From Bacteroidota bacterium (GTDB taxonomy: Bacteria > Bacteroidota > Bacteroidia > B-17B0 > Aurantibacillaceae): a stretch of DNA of 36,769 nucleotides. Numbering within the stretch: position 1 is the stretch's first letter; each line of letters starts with the position of its first letter. The stretch is taken from positions 1-36,769 of the forward strand of contig JANYEQ010000111.1 of assembly GCA_025363015.1 (NCBI GenBank). The letters are read 5' to 3'. A program made the translations under genes and the position numbers. The notes beneath the pieces are model-generated. The model ran no database searches. It was given only the letters and a program-made list of their open reading frames with translations, and had not been told where the DNA came from. Positions 7,309 to 17,300 of this stretch are shown here, one piece after another.

Positions 7309-8406
7309 ATGAGGCTTGTTTTAATAGTTTTTTTAGGCGTTTGTGCTTATTTTGAGGTATTTTGTCAAATAATACCTCAAAATACGCCTCAAAAAAACTT
7401 AATTCCTAATGGTAGTTTCGAAAATTATCGCAAAAAATCGCTCAACATTAAAAATGCCATACCTTGGCAAGGCTTAGCAACGGTTGATTTTTATCAAAAC
7501 CCTTTAACAAATGATACCACCGCCCAAAAAGGCGCATATGACGGCTATTGCTATGCTGGGTTTCGTTTCCAAAAAAAATACAAAGAATTTTTACAAGTTA
7601 AATTAGTTGAGCCACTCAGGCGTGGTGTTGTTTATGAATTTAATATGAAAGTGAAATTGGCTTTTTGGAGCAATGCTGTACTAAAATCTATGGGTATATT
7701 GTTTAGCAAGGCGGGCTATACCAAACAAACCGATGCCATAAAAAGCAACATGATTGATACCATTTGCAAAAAAAATACTGGTTTGCAAAAAGGTTTTGAA
7801 TGGTTTACCGTTAAAGGATTTTACAAAGCTGATGGCGGCGAAAAATTTATTACCATTGGTAATTTTTCGCCTATAGTAAAAAAAGATATGATGCGCTTAA
7901 ATAGCCTTTCGTTAAAGTTTAAAGAGTCGTATTACTTTGTAGATGATGTTTCGCTATTTAAAACTACCGTGGGCGAAGAAAAAGTAGATGTTGAAATTGT
8001 GGGTCCAAATATTCGCGATAATCAAGAAGATAGTGTACTACAAGTAAATACCGATATTAAAGTAGGAGAAAAGTTAGCGCTAAAAAATATTTTTTTTGAA
8101 AATGGACATCATTACTTATTACCCGAATCCTATATAGAGCTTAACAAATTGGCGCAATACTTAATGAAAAATCCATTAATACAAATTCAAATTAACGGAC
8201 ATAGCGATAATGGCGGACTTAAATTTAAAAATCAAAAAATTAGTGAGTTGCGTGCCCGCGAAGTGTTTGAATACCTTATTAAAAAAGGAGTTCAAAATAA
8301 ATTGTATTTTAAAGGCTTTGGTAGTTCGCAACCCATTGCTAGTAATGATACTGATGAAGGAAAAGCAAAAAATAGAAGGGTAGAATTGGAGATTATTAAA
8401 CGATAA
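7309..8406 (+). CDS. OmpA-family outer-membrane/peptidoglycan-binding protein
   Basis: This is a 365-residue exported protein. Residues 1-20 are a signal peptide (MRLVLIVFLGVCAYFEVFCQ). The middle part (about 30-215) starts NLIPNGSFENY and includes a YFVDDVSLF stretch, the look of a jelly-roll, carbohydrate-binding-like domain often placed before OmpA domains in Bacteroidota. The C-terminal OmpA_C domain (about 255-365) has INGHSDNGG, ISELRAREVFEYLIKKGV and AKNRRVELEI, the peptidoglycan-binding signature. It probably links the outer membrane to peptidoglycan. The UMF1-family transporter gene follows after 7 bases and is likely co-transcribed. Confidence 0.9.
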   Translation: MRLVLIVFLGVCAYFEVFCQIIPQNTPQKNLIPNGSFENYRKKSLNIKNAIPWQGLATVDFYQNPLTNDTTAQKGAYDGYCYAGFRFQKKYKEFLQVKLVEPLRRGVVYEFNMKVKLAFWSNAVLKSMGILFSKAGYTKQTDAIKSNMIDTICKKNTGLQKGFEWFTVKGFYKADGGEKFITIGNFSPIVKKDMMRLNSLSLKFKESYYFVDDVSLFKTTVGEEKVDVEIVGPNIRDNQEDSVLQVNTDIKVGEKLALKNIFFENGHHYLLPESYIELNKLAQYLMKNPLIQIQINGHSDNGGLKFKNQKISELRAREVFEYLIKKGVQNKLYFKGFGSSQPIASNDTDEGKAKNRRVELEIIKR

Positions 8407-8413
8407 AATAATT

Positions 8414-9730
8414 ATGGAATTACTTAAAGACGATAAAAAAACAATTAAAGCCTGGACGTTTTACGATTGGGCAAACTCCGTATTTCCATTAGTTATTACA
8501 TCGGCTATTTTTCCAAATTTTTACGATTACGTTACCACTCATAATGGTAAAATTTTTATTGGTAAAACAGTTGAGTTTTTGGGCATGCAATTCGAAAACC
8601 AAAATATTTATTCGTTTGTGTATGCTTTTGCATTATCAATAGTAGTTTTAATTACCCCAATATTAAGTGGTGTAGCCGATTACTTAGGAAATAAAAAACG
8701 TTTCCTTCAATTTTTTTGTTATTTGGGTTCTTTATCTTGCATGTGTTTATTCTTTTTTAATCGCGCACATTTAGAGTTAAGTTTTATTCCCTTTATTACT
8801 GCAACTATTGGATTTTGGGGTAGCTTAGTATATTATAACTCTTATCTCCCCGAAATTGCAAGTGAGCAAAATCAAGATAAAGTAAGTGCCAAAGGCTTTG
8901 CATTGGGTTATTTTGGAAGTTCGTTACTATTAATTGTGTGTTTAATTTTAATTATGGTGGCTAAAGTGCCTGCAAAATATAGCTTTTTATTGGTAGGGCT
9001 TTGGTGGATAGGTTTTGCGCAAATTACCTTTAAAAACTTACCCAATATTTTAAATGCAAAAAATAGCGGTACAAAAAATGGTTTAATATCAAAAGGCTTT
9101 AAAGAATTGCTTAACGTTTTTAAACAAGTAATAAAACTTAAACAATTAAAACGCTTTTTACTGAGCTACTTTTTTTATAATATGGGTGTACAAACAATAA
9201 TGGTAGTAGCTGTTTTATTTGCGCGTAACGAAATTGATTGGGGTGTAGGCGAAGCAGCCGAAAAAGCAAAAACAACTTCATTAATTATTAGTATTTTAAT
9301 TATACAATTTGTGGGTATTGCGGGCTCCTACTTATTTTCGGGCATATCGTCAAAAATAGGAAATATAAAAGCCTTATTAATTGCTATTTTAATTTGGATT
9401 TTTATTTGCACGTTTACTTATGCTGTTGTTCGCACGCCTTTTCAATTTTACATAGTAGCCTTTTTAGTAGGTTTTGTAATGGGAGGCATACAAGCCCTTT
9501 CGCGAAGTACCTATAGTAAATTTTTACCCAAAACTAACGACCATACTAGTTTTTTTAGTTTTTACGATGTCATTGAAAAATTAGGCATGATAATAGGCAC
9601 CGTTTCGTTTGGTATTATAAGCGAAATTGTAGGCGGTATGCGCCCTGCAGTATTATCCTTAATTTTATTTTTTGTATTAGGTTTTGTTGGTTTGCTATTT
9701 GTGGGTAAACAACACGCAAATAAGGCTTAA
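8414..9730 (+). CDS. MFS transporter, UMF1 (Atg22-like) family
   Basis: This 438-residue protein has about 12 hydrophobic segments. The N-terminal AWTFYDWANSVFPLVI (residues 13-28) is characteristic of the UMF1/Atg22-like branch of the major facilitator superfamily, as is the late GGIQALSRSTYSKFLP motif with the following SFYDVIEKLG. Members are inner-membrane permeases whose substrates are mostly undefined; the yeast homologue releases amino acids from the vacuole. It starts 7 bases after the OmpA-family gene and ends convergent with the next minus-strand gene, 12 bases away, with no clear hairpin between. Confidence 0.92.
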   Translation: MELLKDDKKTIKAWTFYDWANSVFPLVITSAIFPNFYDYVTTHNGKIFIGKTVEFLGMQFENQNIYSFVYAFALSIVVLITPILSGVADYLGNKKRFLQFFCYLGSLSCMCLFFFNRAHLELSFIPFITATIGFWGSLVYYNSYLPEIASEQNQDKVSAKGFALGYFGSSLLLIVCLILIMVAKVPAKYSFLLVGLWWIGFAQITFKNLPNILNAKNSGTKNGLISKGFKELLNVFKQVIKLKQLKRFLLSYFFYNMGVQTIMVVAVLFARNEIDWGVGEAAEKAKTTSLIISILIIQFVGIAGSYLFSGISSKIGNIKALLIAILIWIFICTFTYAVVRTPFQFYIVAFLVGFVMGGIQALSRSTYSKFLPKTNDHTSFFSFYDVIEKLGMIIGTVSFGIISEIVGGMRPAVLSLILFFVLGFVGLLFVGKQHANKA

Positions 9731-9742
9731 TAAAAAAATTAT

Positions 9743-10564
9743 TTACTTATTTAAAAGTACCTTGTAATTGGAAGAGCTTGAATCATTTGATACGTTAATG
9801 ATATAAATACCGTTTGCAAAAGCCGTTAAGTCAATACGTTTTGCATTTACTGTGGCTGAACTTTCTATCGTTTCGTCGTATACAATAACACCTAAGGTAT
9901 TAATTACTTTTATGTTTTTTACATTTTTATAATCAACAAATACTACGCCGTTTGCAGGGTTTGGTAAAAAATTAAAAGTAATATTATCTTTTTTATTCTC
10001 GTCAATACCAACGGTAGATGGCACCCAATCAATTAAAATGTTTCCAAAATCAGGGTCGTTAGTAATAATTTGATTATCGGCACTTGGCCCTTTTGTAAAC
10101 GTATAAGAAGTAGTGGCTGTAAAACCAGTTCCATGATTCCATGTAGCTTGAATGGTTACTTTATAAATTCCATCAGCTACCACCGTACCATTAGAGGCGC
10201 CATTTACATCTTTTGCATCCCAGGTAAATGATTTTGCCGTAAAACTACTTAAAGTAGCCCCCGAAGTACCATCCGTAATATTACCAGCACTGGCATTAAA
10301 TGCAGTGCCACCAGCATTTACTGCATAAGTTGGCAAATGATCAAAAGTACTACCACCACAACAATTGCGTATTTTTGTTTTTACAAATGCCCCCGCATTG
10401 GTTTGTATCCATGCCGCTAAAACATTATTAGAACCTTGATAGCAAGGGGATTTGGTAACGGGCATAAATGTAAATGTTAAAACCCCAGAAGTTTGGGCAA
10501 TTAAAGATGTAGTAAAACAAACTATTAAAAAAGTTAATATTAAAAGAGATAATTTTTTAGTCAT
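9743..10564 (-). CDS. T9SS-exported protein with Por sorting domain and DUF2271-like domain
   Basis: A 273-residue exported protein. Residues 1-23 form a signal peptide (MTKKLSLLILTFLIVCFTTS region). The core (about 25-185) has GVLTFTFMPVTKSPCYQGSNN, VLAAWIQTNAGAFVKTK, FTWDAKDVNGAS and DGIYKVTIQATWNH, which resembles the DUF2271/FlgD-like fold. The last 75 residues are a type A Por (T9SS) C-terminal domain: FLPNPANGVVFVDY, IKVINTLGVIVYDE and ANGIYIINVSNDSSS ending KVLLNK. The domain is cleaved during export through the type IX system, leaving the core on the surface or secreted. It shows that the genome encodes T9SS. Function of the core is unknown. Confidence 0.9.
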   Translation of the reverse strand: MTKKLSLLILTFLIVCFTTSLIAQTSGVLTFTFMPVTKSPCYQGSNNVLAAWIQTNAGAFVKTKIRNCCGGSTFDHLPTYAVNAGGTAFNASAGNITDGTSGATLSSFTAKSFTWDAKDVNGASNGTVVADGIYKVTIQATWNHGTGFTATTSYTFTKGPSADNQIITNDPDFGNILIDWVPSTVGIDENKKDNITFNFLPNPANGVVFVDYKNVKNIKVINTLGVIVYDETIESSATVNAKRIDLTAFANGIYIINVSNDSSSSNYKVLLNK

Positions 10565-10673
10565 AAAATAAGTTTAAATTAATAGTTACGAATATAATTA
10601 AAAAAAATACACACTAAACTTTACAAATTAATTGAGTTTTAAAAAGAAAAATTTTAAACAATATTAAACTAAA

Positions 10674-11270
10674 TTAATTTACAACTAAATTTTTATACTT
10701 TTTTAAATCTAAATTACCACTTTGTTTTTTTCCTAACTTAATTTTTAATTGGCCCCTAGTTAAATAATAATCGGCTTTAGTTTGATTTAAATTAATGGCT
10801 TTTGTGCAATCTACTATTGCACTTTGGGTATCGTTTAGTGCAGCTTTTGAAAGGGCTCTATAATAAAAAGCATCTGCATTATCTTGTTCATGTTTTAGCA
10901 TTTTATTAAGGTCGGCAATGGCTGGCTTGTATTTTTTTATTTTGTAATAATTTATTCCCCTACAAAAAAAATTATCAACGTTGTTCGAGTCAATCATTAT
11001 AGCGTTGGTAAAATCTAAAATAGCACCTTCATAATCGTGCATAATTTCTTTCATCATGGCTCTATCAAAATAAGCCGAAGAATCTTTAGGGTTAATTTGT
11101 ATAATACGAGTGTAAAAATCTATAGCACTACTATAATCTTTTAGATTTATTTTTTCAATAGCACACGTATTATATTCTTTAATTAATTGTGTTTGACAAT
11201 TTAAAGTTAAAGACACTAAAAAATAAAAAAATAAAGTAAATAGGGTGTAATTTATTTTATAAACATTCAA
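10674..11270 (-). CDS. exported TPR-repeat protein
   Basis: This 198-residue protein begins with a hydrophobic signal sequence (TLFTLFFYFLVSLTLNC at about 9-25; the Cys fits a lipobox poorly because the preceding residue is Asn). Four to five tetratricopeptide repeats follow, with typical units DYSSAIDFYTRIIQINPKDS, YEGAILDFTNAIMID and KPAIADLNKML. TPRs mediate protein contacts. It starts 11 bases after the stop of the SpoIIE-phosphatase gene, so the two form an operon in which a TPR protein and a phosphatase, often fused in Bacteroidota, are separate polypeptides. The TPR protein appears to be periplasmic, though, and the phosphatase cytosolic, so direct contact is uncertain. Confidence 0.8.
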   Translation of the reverse strand: MNVYKINYTLFTLFFYFLVSLTLNCQTQLIKEYNTCAIEKINLKDYSSAIDFYTRIIQINPKDSSAYFDRAMMKEIMHDYEGAILDFTNAIMIDSNNVDNFFCRGINYYKIKKYKPAIADLNKMLKHEQDNADAFYYRALSKAALNDTQSAIVDCTKAINLNQTKADYYLTRGQLKIKLGKKQSGNLDLKKYKNLVVN

Positions 11271-11281
11271 AGCAAATAAAA

Positions 11282-11992
11282 TTAAATTCTAATGCCAATT
11301 ACACACACGTCGTCCACCTGCTCTAAATCACCTTTCCATTTTTCAAAAGCTGTATTTAGTTGTTCTTTTTGGGTATCTAAAGGTAAATCAACTGCTGCTA
11401 AAAGCATATCTTGTAATTGCTTATACTTAAACTTTTTGCCTTTTGGTCCACCAAACTGGTCAGCAAATCCATCTGTAAATGTATAAATAGTATCGCCTTT
11501 TTGTAAATCTATTGTTTGCAAGGTAAATGGCTTCAATTCATCGTTGTACTTACCAACAGGCATTTTATCGGCTTTATATTCAATTACTTCTCTATTACGC
11601 ACTAACCATAATGGGTTGTTTGCAGCGGCAAATTCTAATTTATTGTTTTCAAAATCGTAAGCGCATAATACGCAATCCATACCATCTTTACTTTCTTCTT
11701 CGCTACCTTCGGGGTTTAAAGAATCAATAATACCGCGACGAACGTTATCTAAAATTTCGTTTGGCTTCACAATGTTTTTTTCTAAAATACTTTCGTTTAA
11801 ACGCGAAATCCCCACCATACTCATTAAAGCACCTGGCACGCCATGCCCAGTACAATCTGCCGTACACAAATAAAAAATTTCTTTATTGCTACCCAAGGCT
11901 TTGTGCGCTTGAGCGTAGTAAAAATCACCACTTACAATATCTTTGGGACGATATAAAATAAAAAAATTTTTCGTTTCAGTTGCTGTTTCCAT
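11282..11992 (-). CDS. stand-alone SpoIIE-type serine/threonine phosphatase
   Basis: This 236-residue protein consists of only a PP2C-like SpoIIE domain. The metal-binding motifs are visible: KDIVSGDFYYA (19-29 or so), CTADCTGHGVPGALMSMVG, GMDCVLCAYD, YTFTDGFADQFGG and the terminal VDDVCVIGIRI. There is no sensor, TPR, HAMP or membrane segment; the domain starts after only about 9 extra residues. Such enzymes usually dephosphorylate anti-sigma-factor antagonists in partner-switching pathways, but no such partner is encoded here. Most Bacteroidota relatives I recall carry TPRs and a membrane helix on the N-terminal side, so this is a reduced form. Confidence 0.9.
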   Translation of the reverse strand: METATETKNFFILYRPKDIVSGDFYYAQAHKALGSNKEIFYLCTADCTGHGVPGALMSMVGISRLNESILEKNIVKPNEILDNVRRGIIDSLNPEGSEEESKDGMDCVLCAYDFENNKLEFAAANNPLWLVRNREVIEYKADKMPVGKYNDELKPFTLQTIDLQKGDTIYTFTDGFADQFGGPKGKKFKYKQLQDMLLAAVDLPLDTQKEQLNTAFEKWKGDLEQVDDVCVIGIRI

Positions 11993-12296
11993 AATATTAA
12001 AAATATTTCAGTTTAAATATAGATAAATTTTTAATAACAAATAAATTTCAATTAACAATTTTCACTTTTTGTTAAATCTTAATAACATCTGTTAATAATT
12101 AATTAGTGGGTAACATTTTCTTAATATCCTAAAAATCAAGCTATTTATTTTAAATAGTTAATTACTTACACTTTTGTTAATAATCATAGTTCGTAGGCAA
12201 ATGTAGGCTTAGTATATTAGTTAATTAAAGTTTTTAGAATGCTAAAATCAATAAATACAGTTAACAACCAAAAACTAACAACTAAAAACTAATGGC
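11993..12296. promoter_or_regulatory. divergent intergenic region, SpoIIE phosphatase / SMC operon
   Basis: These 304 very AT-rich bases separate two divergent operons. They hold a perfect 7-base inverted repeat CTATTTA-TTT-TAAATAG at 12141-12157 and two copies of TGTTAATAAT (12090-12099 and 12175-12184), all upstream of the SMC operon and possible operators. I found no exact TAnnTTTG box. The last 40 bases carry AACTAAAAACTA-like repeats reaching to the start codon. No gene is visible. Confidence 0.4.
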
Positions 12297-13529
12297 ATGG
12301 CTCTTCAGGTAAATGTAAACGATATACTTTCTCAGCTCTACCAAAACCGTGGTGTGGTTGAATTTTTATTTGCTAATCGTGAAAATATTACGGTAAACGA
12401 ATTGCTTTCGCGCGAAGATGTGAGTGCCGAGCAATACCAAAAACTTAAATCGCTTGATTTAGTTTACGAATACGAAAGTGTAGTAAGCCTTAACGATGCG
12501 GTAGTAGCTATGTTTGAAGATTTTATGGAGATTGGTGAAGTAACGCCAGGCTTTATAAACGATTATATTAACGAACTAAAACGCCACATACGTTTTTATC
12601 AAGAAGTACATGAACACCGCTTTTTACGCAGTATAAAAAAATACTTAAAACGTATAAATGTTGCCTTAACGCGCGAAATTATTAAGCTTCAAAAAAATGT
12701 AGATGATACTTACAAAAACGAAGCCAATTACCGTATTAAAATTCACAAGTTAGAAGATTACCGCGAAAAGCGCGACACCATTATTGATTTTATTCGCAAA
12801 ACTGAAGAAATTATTGCTGATACTCGCCAGCTATTTGTACATACCAACGACCAAGAATTGTACGGTATTGTAAATTCGTTAAAAATAAATTTAATTGAAA
12901 ACCTCGACTTTTTAATTGAAATACAAACCGATATTACTGATTACATCAACAAAATTCAATTTCAATTAGATGTTTATGTAAAAGCCCAACGCTTAAAAGA
13001 GATTAAAGACCATGGCACACTTCACTATCGGACTAACTTTAACGAAGTAATAAAAGATATCACTTCGCTACGTTTTAATAATGTAAAGGGGCCGCGTACA
13101 AAAATTGCCATCGACTTTTTATTTACAGACGAAGGGCACGTACTATGTAAAAAAGTAGCAGAAAAATATAAACTCTCTCGCTTAATGATGCGAGGAATTG
13201 CCGGAAAATTACCTAGTAATTTTAAAGAGCAAATAATTGATACTCAAATAAAATTAGATGTTGAAAAATTAGTAGACCGTTTTTTGAATCAAACAAAATT
13301 AAACCTATTTGAATATTTAATAGATTACAAATTTCCTAAAACGGTGGGTAATGTTACGTTTGAAGATAGATTATCCTTATTTGTTGAAATTACCATGGAA
13401 TACCAAAACAATTTAGATTTTAAATACCGATTAAATTACCACGATTATTTAGATAACGAGAAAGTAAAAAAACGTTTAGGCTACACGTTAATATTGCCTT
13501 TAACAAAAAAAGAAAAAGCAATAAAATAA
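12297..13529 (+). CDS. MksF/JetA-like kleisin subunit of an SMC complex
   Basis: This 410-residue soluble protein is the first gene of a three-gene SMC operon. The N-terminus (about 1-75) looks like a winged helix (VNDILSQLYQNRGVVEFLFAN, VNELLSREDVSAEQYQKLKSLDLV). The rest is mostly helical and charged, with a middle helical bundle (about 90-260), which fits the MukF/MksF/JetA layout of N-terminal wHTH, helical middle and C-terminal domain binding the ATPase head. Primary sequence of these families is too divergent for me to recognise directly; the call leans on gene order, size (410, 202, 1227 residues) and the clear SMC-like third gene. ATG at 12297 is preferred, since the ATG at 12292 soon meets a stop. 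Confidence 0.75.
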   Translation: MALQVNVNDILSQLYQNRGVVEFLFANRENITVNELLSREDVSAEQYQKLKSLDLVYEYESVVSLNDAVVAMFEDFMEIGEVTPGFINDYINELKRHIRFYQEVHEHRFLRSIKKYLKRINVALTREIIKLQKNVDDTYKNEANYRIKIHKLEDYREKRDTIIDFIRKTEEIIADTRQLFVHTNDQELYGIVNSLKINLIENLDFLIEIQTDITDYINKIQFQLDVYVKAQRLKEIKDHGTLHYRTNFNEVIKDITSLRFNNVKGPRTKIAIDFLFTDEGHVLCKKVAEKYKLSRLMMRGIAGKLPSNFKEQIIDTQIKLDVEKLVDRFLNQTKLNLFEYLIDYKFPKTVGNVTFEDRLSLFVEITMEYQNNLDFKYRLNYHDYLDNEKVKKRLGYTLILPLTKKEKAIK

Positions 13530-13605
13530 TTTTTAATGTTGAGTTTTTAGTTTTTAATAAACTGAACTCACTAAAAACTTAATACTATTAACTAAAAACT
13601 AAAAA
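13530..13605. repeat. inverted AT-rich repeat between SMC-operon genes 1 and 2
   Basis: The 76-base spacer holds GTTTTTAGTTTTTAATA on one side and its near complement TATTAACTAAAAACTAAAAA on the other, with another ACTAAAAACTTAA unit between. The motif AACTAAAAACTAA also precedes the first gene of the operon at about 12270-12292. It may be a remnant of a dispersed intergenic repeat or a hairpin affecting expression of the downstream genes. Confidence 0.55.
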
Positions 13606-14214
13606 ATGAACGAAATAGATTATAACCTCCCAAAACAAACCCACGATATTTTTGCAATAATGGCTCGTGGTCATTTTATTAGTAGTAACGGAACAAAAGA
13701 TAATATGAGCCGCTTGTACGACATAATAAATAATCCCGAAAATTTTGATAGACTTCAAGCATTTTTTAATGTGATTCGTTACAATATTGAACGAGGTAAC
13801 AATTATTTTTATTTCTCCCGCTTAAACGAAGCCAACAGTTTAATAGAACAGAAATTAGAAACCTTTGAACGCTATATTGACGTGATAGATTTATTTGCAA
13901 GTATGGATAATAAAATCACCATCGGTTCGCGCTTTCGCCCTAGCGAAATTGCCGAAGAGTGTAATGCCAATGTACGCTTAAAACAAAAACTACAAAAAAT
14001 ACCAATGTACCGTAGCGAAACACTTTTAAATAAAGTGCGTGATATTTGTAACCTAATGACGCGTGATAGCTTTTTAGAATTAGAAGACGAGCAAACCGAA
14101 AGCTATAAAGTATTAGATGCTTACACGTATTTATTAGATATGATAAACGCCATAAGCATTTACGAAGAAACAACAGGCATGGATACAAATAGTAGCGGAA
14201 TTATATTGAATTAA
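13606..14214 (+). CDS. MksE/JetB-like subunit of an SMC complex
   Basis: This 202-residue soluble, helical protein is the second gene of the SMC operon. It has a compact N-terminal part (LPKQTHDIFAIMARGHFISSNG) and helical segments typical of a tandem winged-helix (KITE) protein; MukE, MksE and JetB are about this size and bind the kleisin. I see no other known motif. Identification rests on its position between the kleisin-like and the SMC-like genes and on size, not on recognised sequence signatures. Spacers of 76 and 119 bases on its two sides are longer than in a tightly coupled operon. Confidence 0.7.
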   Translation: MNEIDYNLPKQTHDIFAIMARGHFISSNGTKDNMSRLYDIINNPENFDRLQAFFNVIRYNIERGNNYFYFSRLNEANSLIEQKLETFERYIDVIDLFASMDNKITIGSRFRPSEIAEECNANVRLKQKLQKIPMYRSETLLNKVRDICNLMTRDSFLELEDEQTESYKVLDAYTYLLDMINAISIYEETTGMDTNSSGIILN

Positions 14215-14333
14215 ACTCGTCACTCTGAACGAAATTAAAGCAGTAATAAAAACAATGTCTCACAGATAACGCAAATATCGAAGATTAAAATTATAAAATA
14301 AATCTGCCAGAACAAAAAAAACAAAAACAAAAA
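14215..14333. repeat. probable dispersed-repeat remnants in the spacer before the SMC gene
   Basis: The 119-base spacer contains TCGTCACTCTGAACGAAATT (14218-14237) and, after a gap, GTCTCACAGATAACGCAAAT followed by ATCGAAGATTAAA. These resemble degraded copies of two intergenic repeats that I recall from Bacteroidota genomes, the 'CACTCTGAGCGAAGTCGAAG' and 'TCTCGCAGATAACGCAGATT' types. Comparison is from memory. The last 30 bases are A-rich and lead into the start codon. Confidence 0.4.
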
Positions 14334-17300
14334 ATGGAAAACACAAGAATACTAAACAGAATTGTACAAATAAATATATCAAACGTAAAGTACGCCGATA
14401 TTGAACTAAGCGGTAACACGTGTTTTGTGGGCACAAACAACTTTGGTAAAACATCGTTACAACGTGCTATTTTGTTTTTTTACAGTGCTAATAGTCGTGG
14501 GCTTGGTATTGCGCAATCGCAAAAAAGTTTTGAAGAACATTATTTTCGCTACGAAAATTCATATTTAATATATGAAATAGCAACTCCTGAAAAAAACTTT
14601 TTTGTAATGGTGTACCGTCATAATAAATTAGTATTTCGTTTTGTTGATTCACCTTACAACCCCGATATTTTTTTAAATAGCAACGATGAGGCGATGAAAA
14701 TAAAAGAGATCGTTTCTAATATTGAAAAGCAAGGCATTTTTGTATCTAATCAAATCGATACGTTTGAGCGTTACCGTAATATTATTTTTGGAACGGAGAC
14801 GGATAAACAACTTTCTAAATTTTATTTATTAAAAGGAAATGAAAAATATCAAAACATTCCTAAATCTATTACCAACGTATTTTTAAGTTCTAAAAGCAGT
14901 ATTGATAGTCGTTTTATAAAAGATTTTATTGCTAACTCTTTAACTAATGAAAACTCTTCTATTAAATTAGAACAAGTAGAGCGACAGTTACGCCAATTTA
15001 ACGAAAAATATACGGATATTGAAACCTACGTTAAAAAAGAAACAACTCAATTAATTGAGTTAATTGATAAAAAGTACGACCAAGTACACATGTTAAAAGG
15101 TGCACAAATGGAAATGGCCGATAAATTAGGAAGTAGTCTTCGCTATGCAGAAACACAAAATGAATCCATTCGCGAAGCTGCAAAAAAGAAAGAAGAAGAA
15201 TTAGAAGTACTAACTAAGGCGCATGAAGAACAACTTTATACCATTAACGAAAAACAAAACGAAATAAGAGAAGAGATTGGTTTTTACGACCGTACCATTC
15301 GCGAAGCCAACAAAAAATTAAAAGAATACAAAGACAAAAATATTGACGAAGCCGTTGAAAAAAATGCAGAACGCGAAAAATTACAAGTAGAATTAAACAT
15401 TGCTCGTCGCGAATACGAGAGCTTAACAAGCAACGTGGCAAACATTGAATTAAAGTATTCATCGTTAATTGAGCAATTACGTAACGATAAAGCCGCTTAC
15501 GTAAATAAAATAAACGCACGTACCAGTGAAATTTTTAACCATTACAACGAATTACAACTCTTACAAAAAAACGAATTCAACAAACGCGATGCGGAATTAA
15601 AACAAAAACGCGACGAAAGTTTAAGTGAAGTAACACAAGAAGTTACCGCCAAACAAATTGAATTTAACGAATTAAAAAGCGAAGAGAAAGTAATACGCAC
15701 TACTCGTTTTTACGAACAAGAAATAAAAAATTTAGAAAACGAATTAGCTGAACTACGAGCCGTTAGTTACAAAAATAAAAGCGAGCGTGCTATTAAACAA
15801 AACATGGTGCAAACCATACAACGCGAGTGGGAAAATTTAGAAACCAAATTAAAAACGGCTTTAACCAATCAGATCAATCAAACTAATAACGAAATCATTA
15901 AACTTAAAAATGAAATTAAGGAAGTTGAAAGTAAGTTAAATGTTCAGCACGATGCCTTTTATGGTTATCTTGAAAAAAATGTAAAAAACTGGCAAAATAC
16001 GATTGGTAAGGTAGTTAACGAAAAAATATTATTTCGTACAGACATTTCTCCCGAACTAAAAGAAGCCACTGCCAACACGCTTTACGGCATTAGTTTAAAT
16101 TTAGATAACGTTGAAGTTATTTCAAAATCAATTGAAGAATACCAATTTGAAAAAAATGAACGCTTAGCACACATTCGCGATTTAGAAGAAGGTTTAACTA
16201 AATTTCAAACGGCTAACAACGAAGAAAAAATGTTAGCCGCCGATAAATTTGGCAAACAATTAGGCGAATTTAAAGAAGACTTAAAAGTACTTACCTACTC
16301 ACTTGAACTAGCTGATAAACGTGAACAAAAATTACAAATTGAGTTAGAAGATTGGAAAATGAAAGCTGGGGGCGAGGTAGAAGAATCACTCACCAGCAAC
16401 CGCCAGCGTTTAAATTTAATTGAAGAAGAGTTAGCCGTATTAACTAAAAAGAAAAACAATTTATTAAACGATTTTAACAACCAGTTTGATAAAGTAAAAA
16501 TATTTAGTGATGAACGTTTAGCTGATTTAAAAGAACGCCAAGAAACAGAAATTAGTGAGTTAGAAGTTGAAAAGAAAAATCAAGTAAAAGATTACGAAGC
16601 GAAAGAAGATGAATTAAGCAAAGAAAAAGAAAGTAATTTTAAAAGCAAAGGTGTTGATGCCAAGCAATTAAAAGAAGTGGAAGGTAGAATGAAAGAATTA
16701 CAAGCTTCTTTAAAAGACATTGAACAATACGCACAAATTGTAAGCGATTACCTGAAAGACAAACGCGAAAAATTTGACAAATTACCTGACTTAATTCAAA
16801 AGAAAGAAGAGTTTGTAAAAAGTAATAACGACTTAGGTGCGCAATTAGACGAAAACACAGGCAAGTTTAATTTAAAGCGCATGGAACTAAACAAACAGAA
16901 ACGTACCTTTGACGAAGAGTTAATTGAGTTTAACAATGGTGTTAATTTTTTCAGCAATAACTTTCGCGAGACACCTGTTTATAATAAGTATGCCGACATT
17001 ATTGAGCGCGCCGAACCAAAACGTACTAATTATAATATTATGGATTTGTGTACGCAGTTACTAAAAAACGATTCGCATTTTAATGAGGAATATGGCGCTT
17101 TTCAACGTTATGTAAATGAGTTTGCAGGTAAGTTCAAAATAGATAATCACTTTAATTTTATTATTCGTAACGATGCCACACAAGGCGAATACGAGCGCTT
17201 TGCTCAAAATTTACGCTCGTTTATTAACGAAAATAAAATTGAATTGAGTATTGCAGAAACTGCCACCCAAATTGGTTTGGTAACCGATAGTATTGCTACC

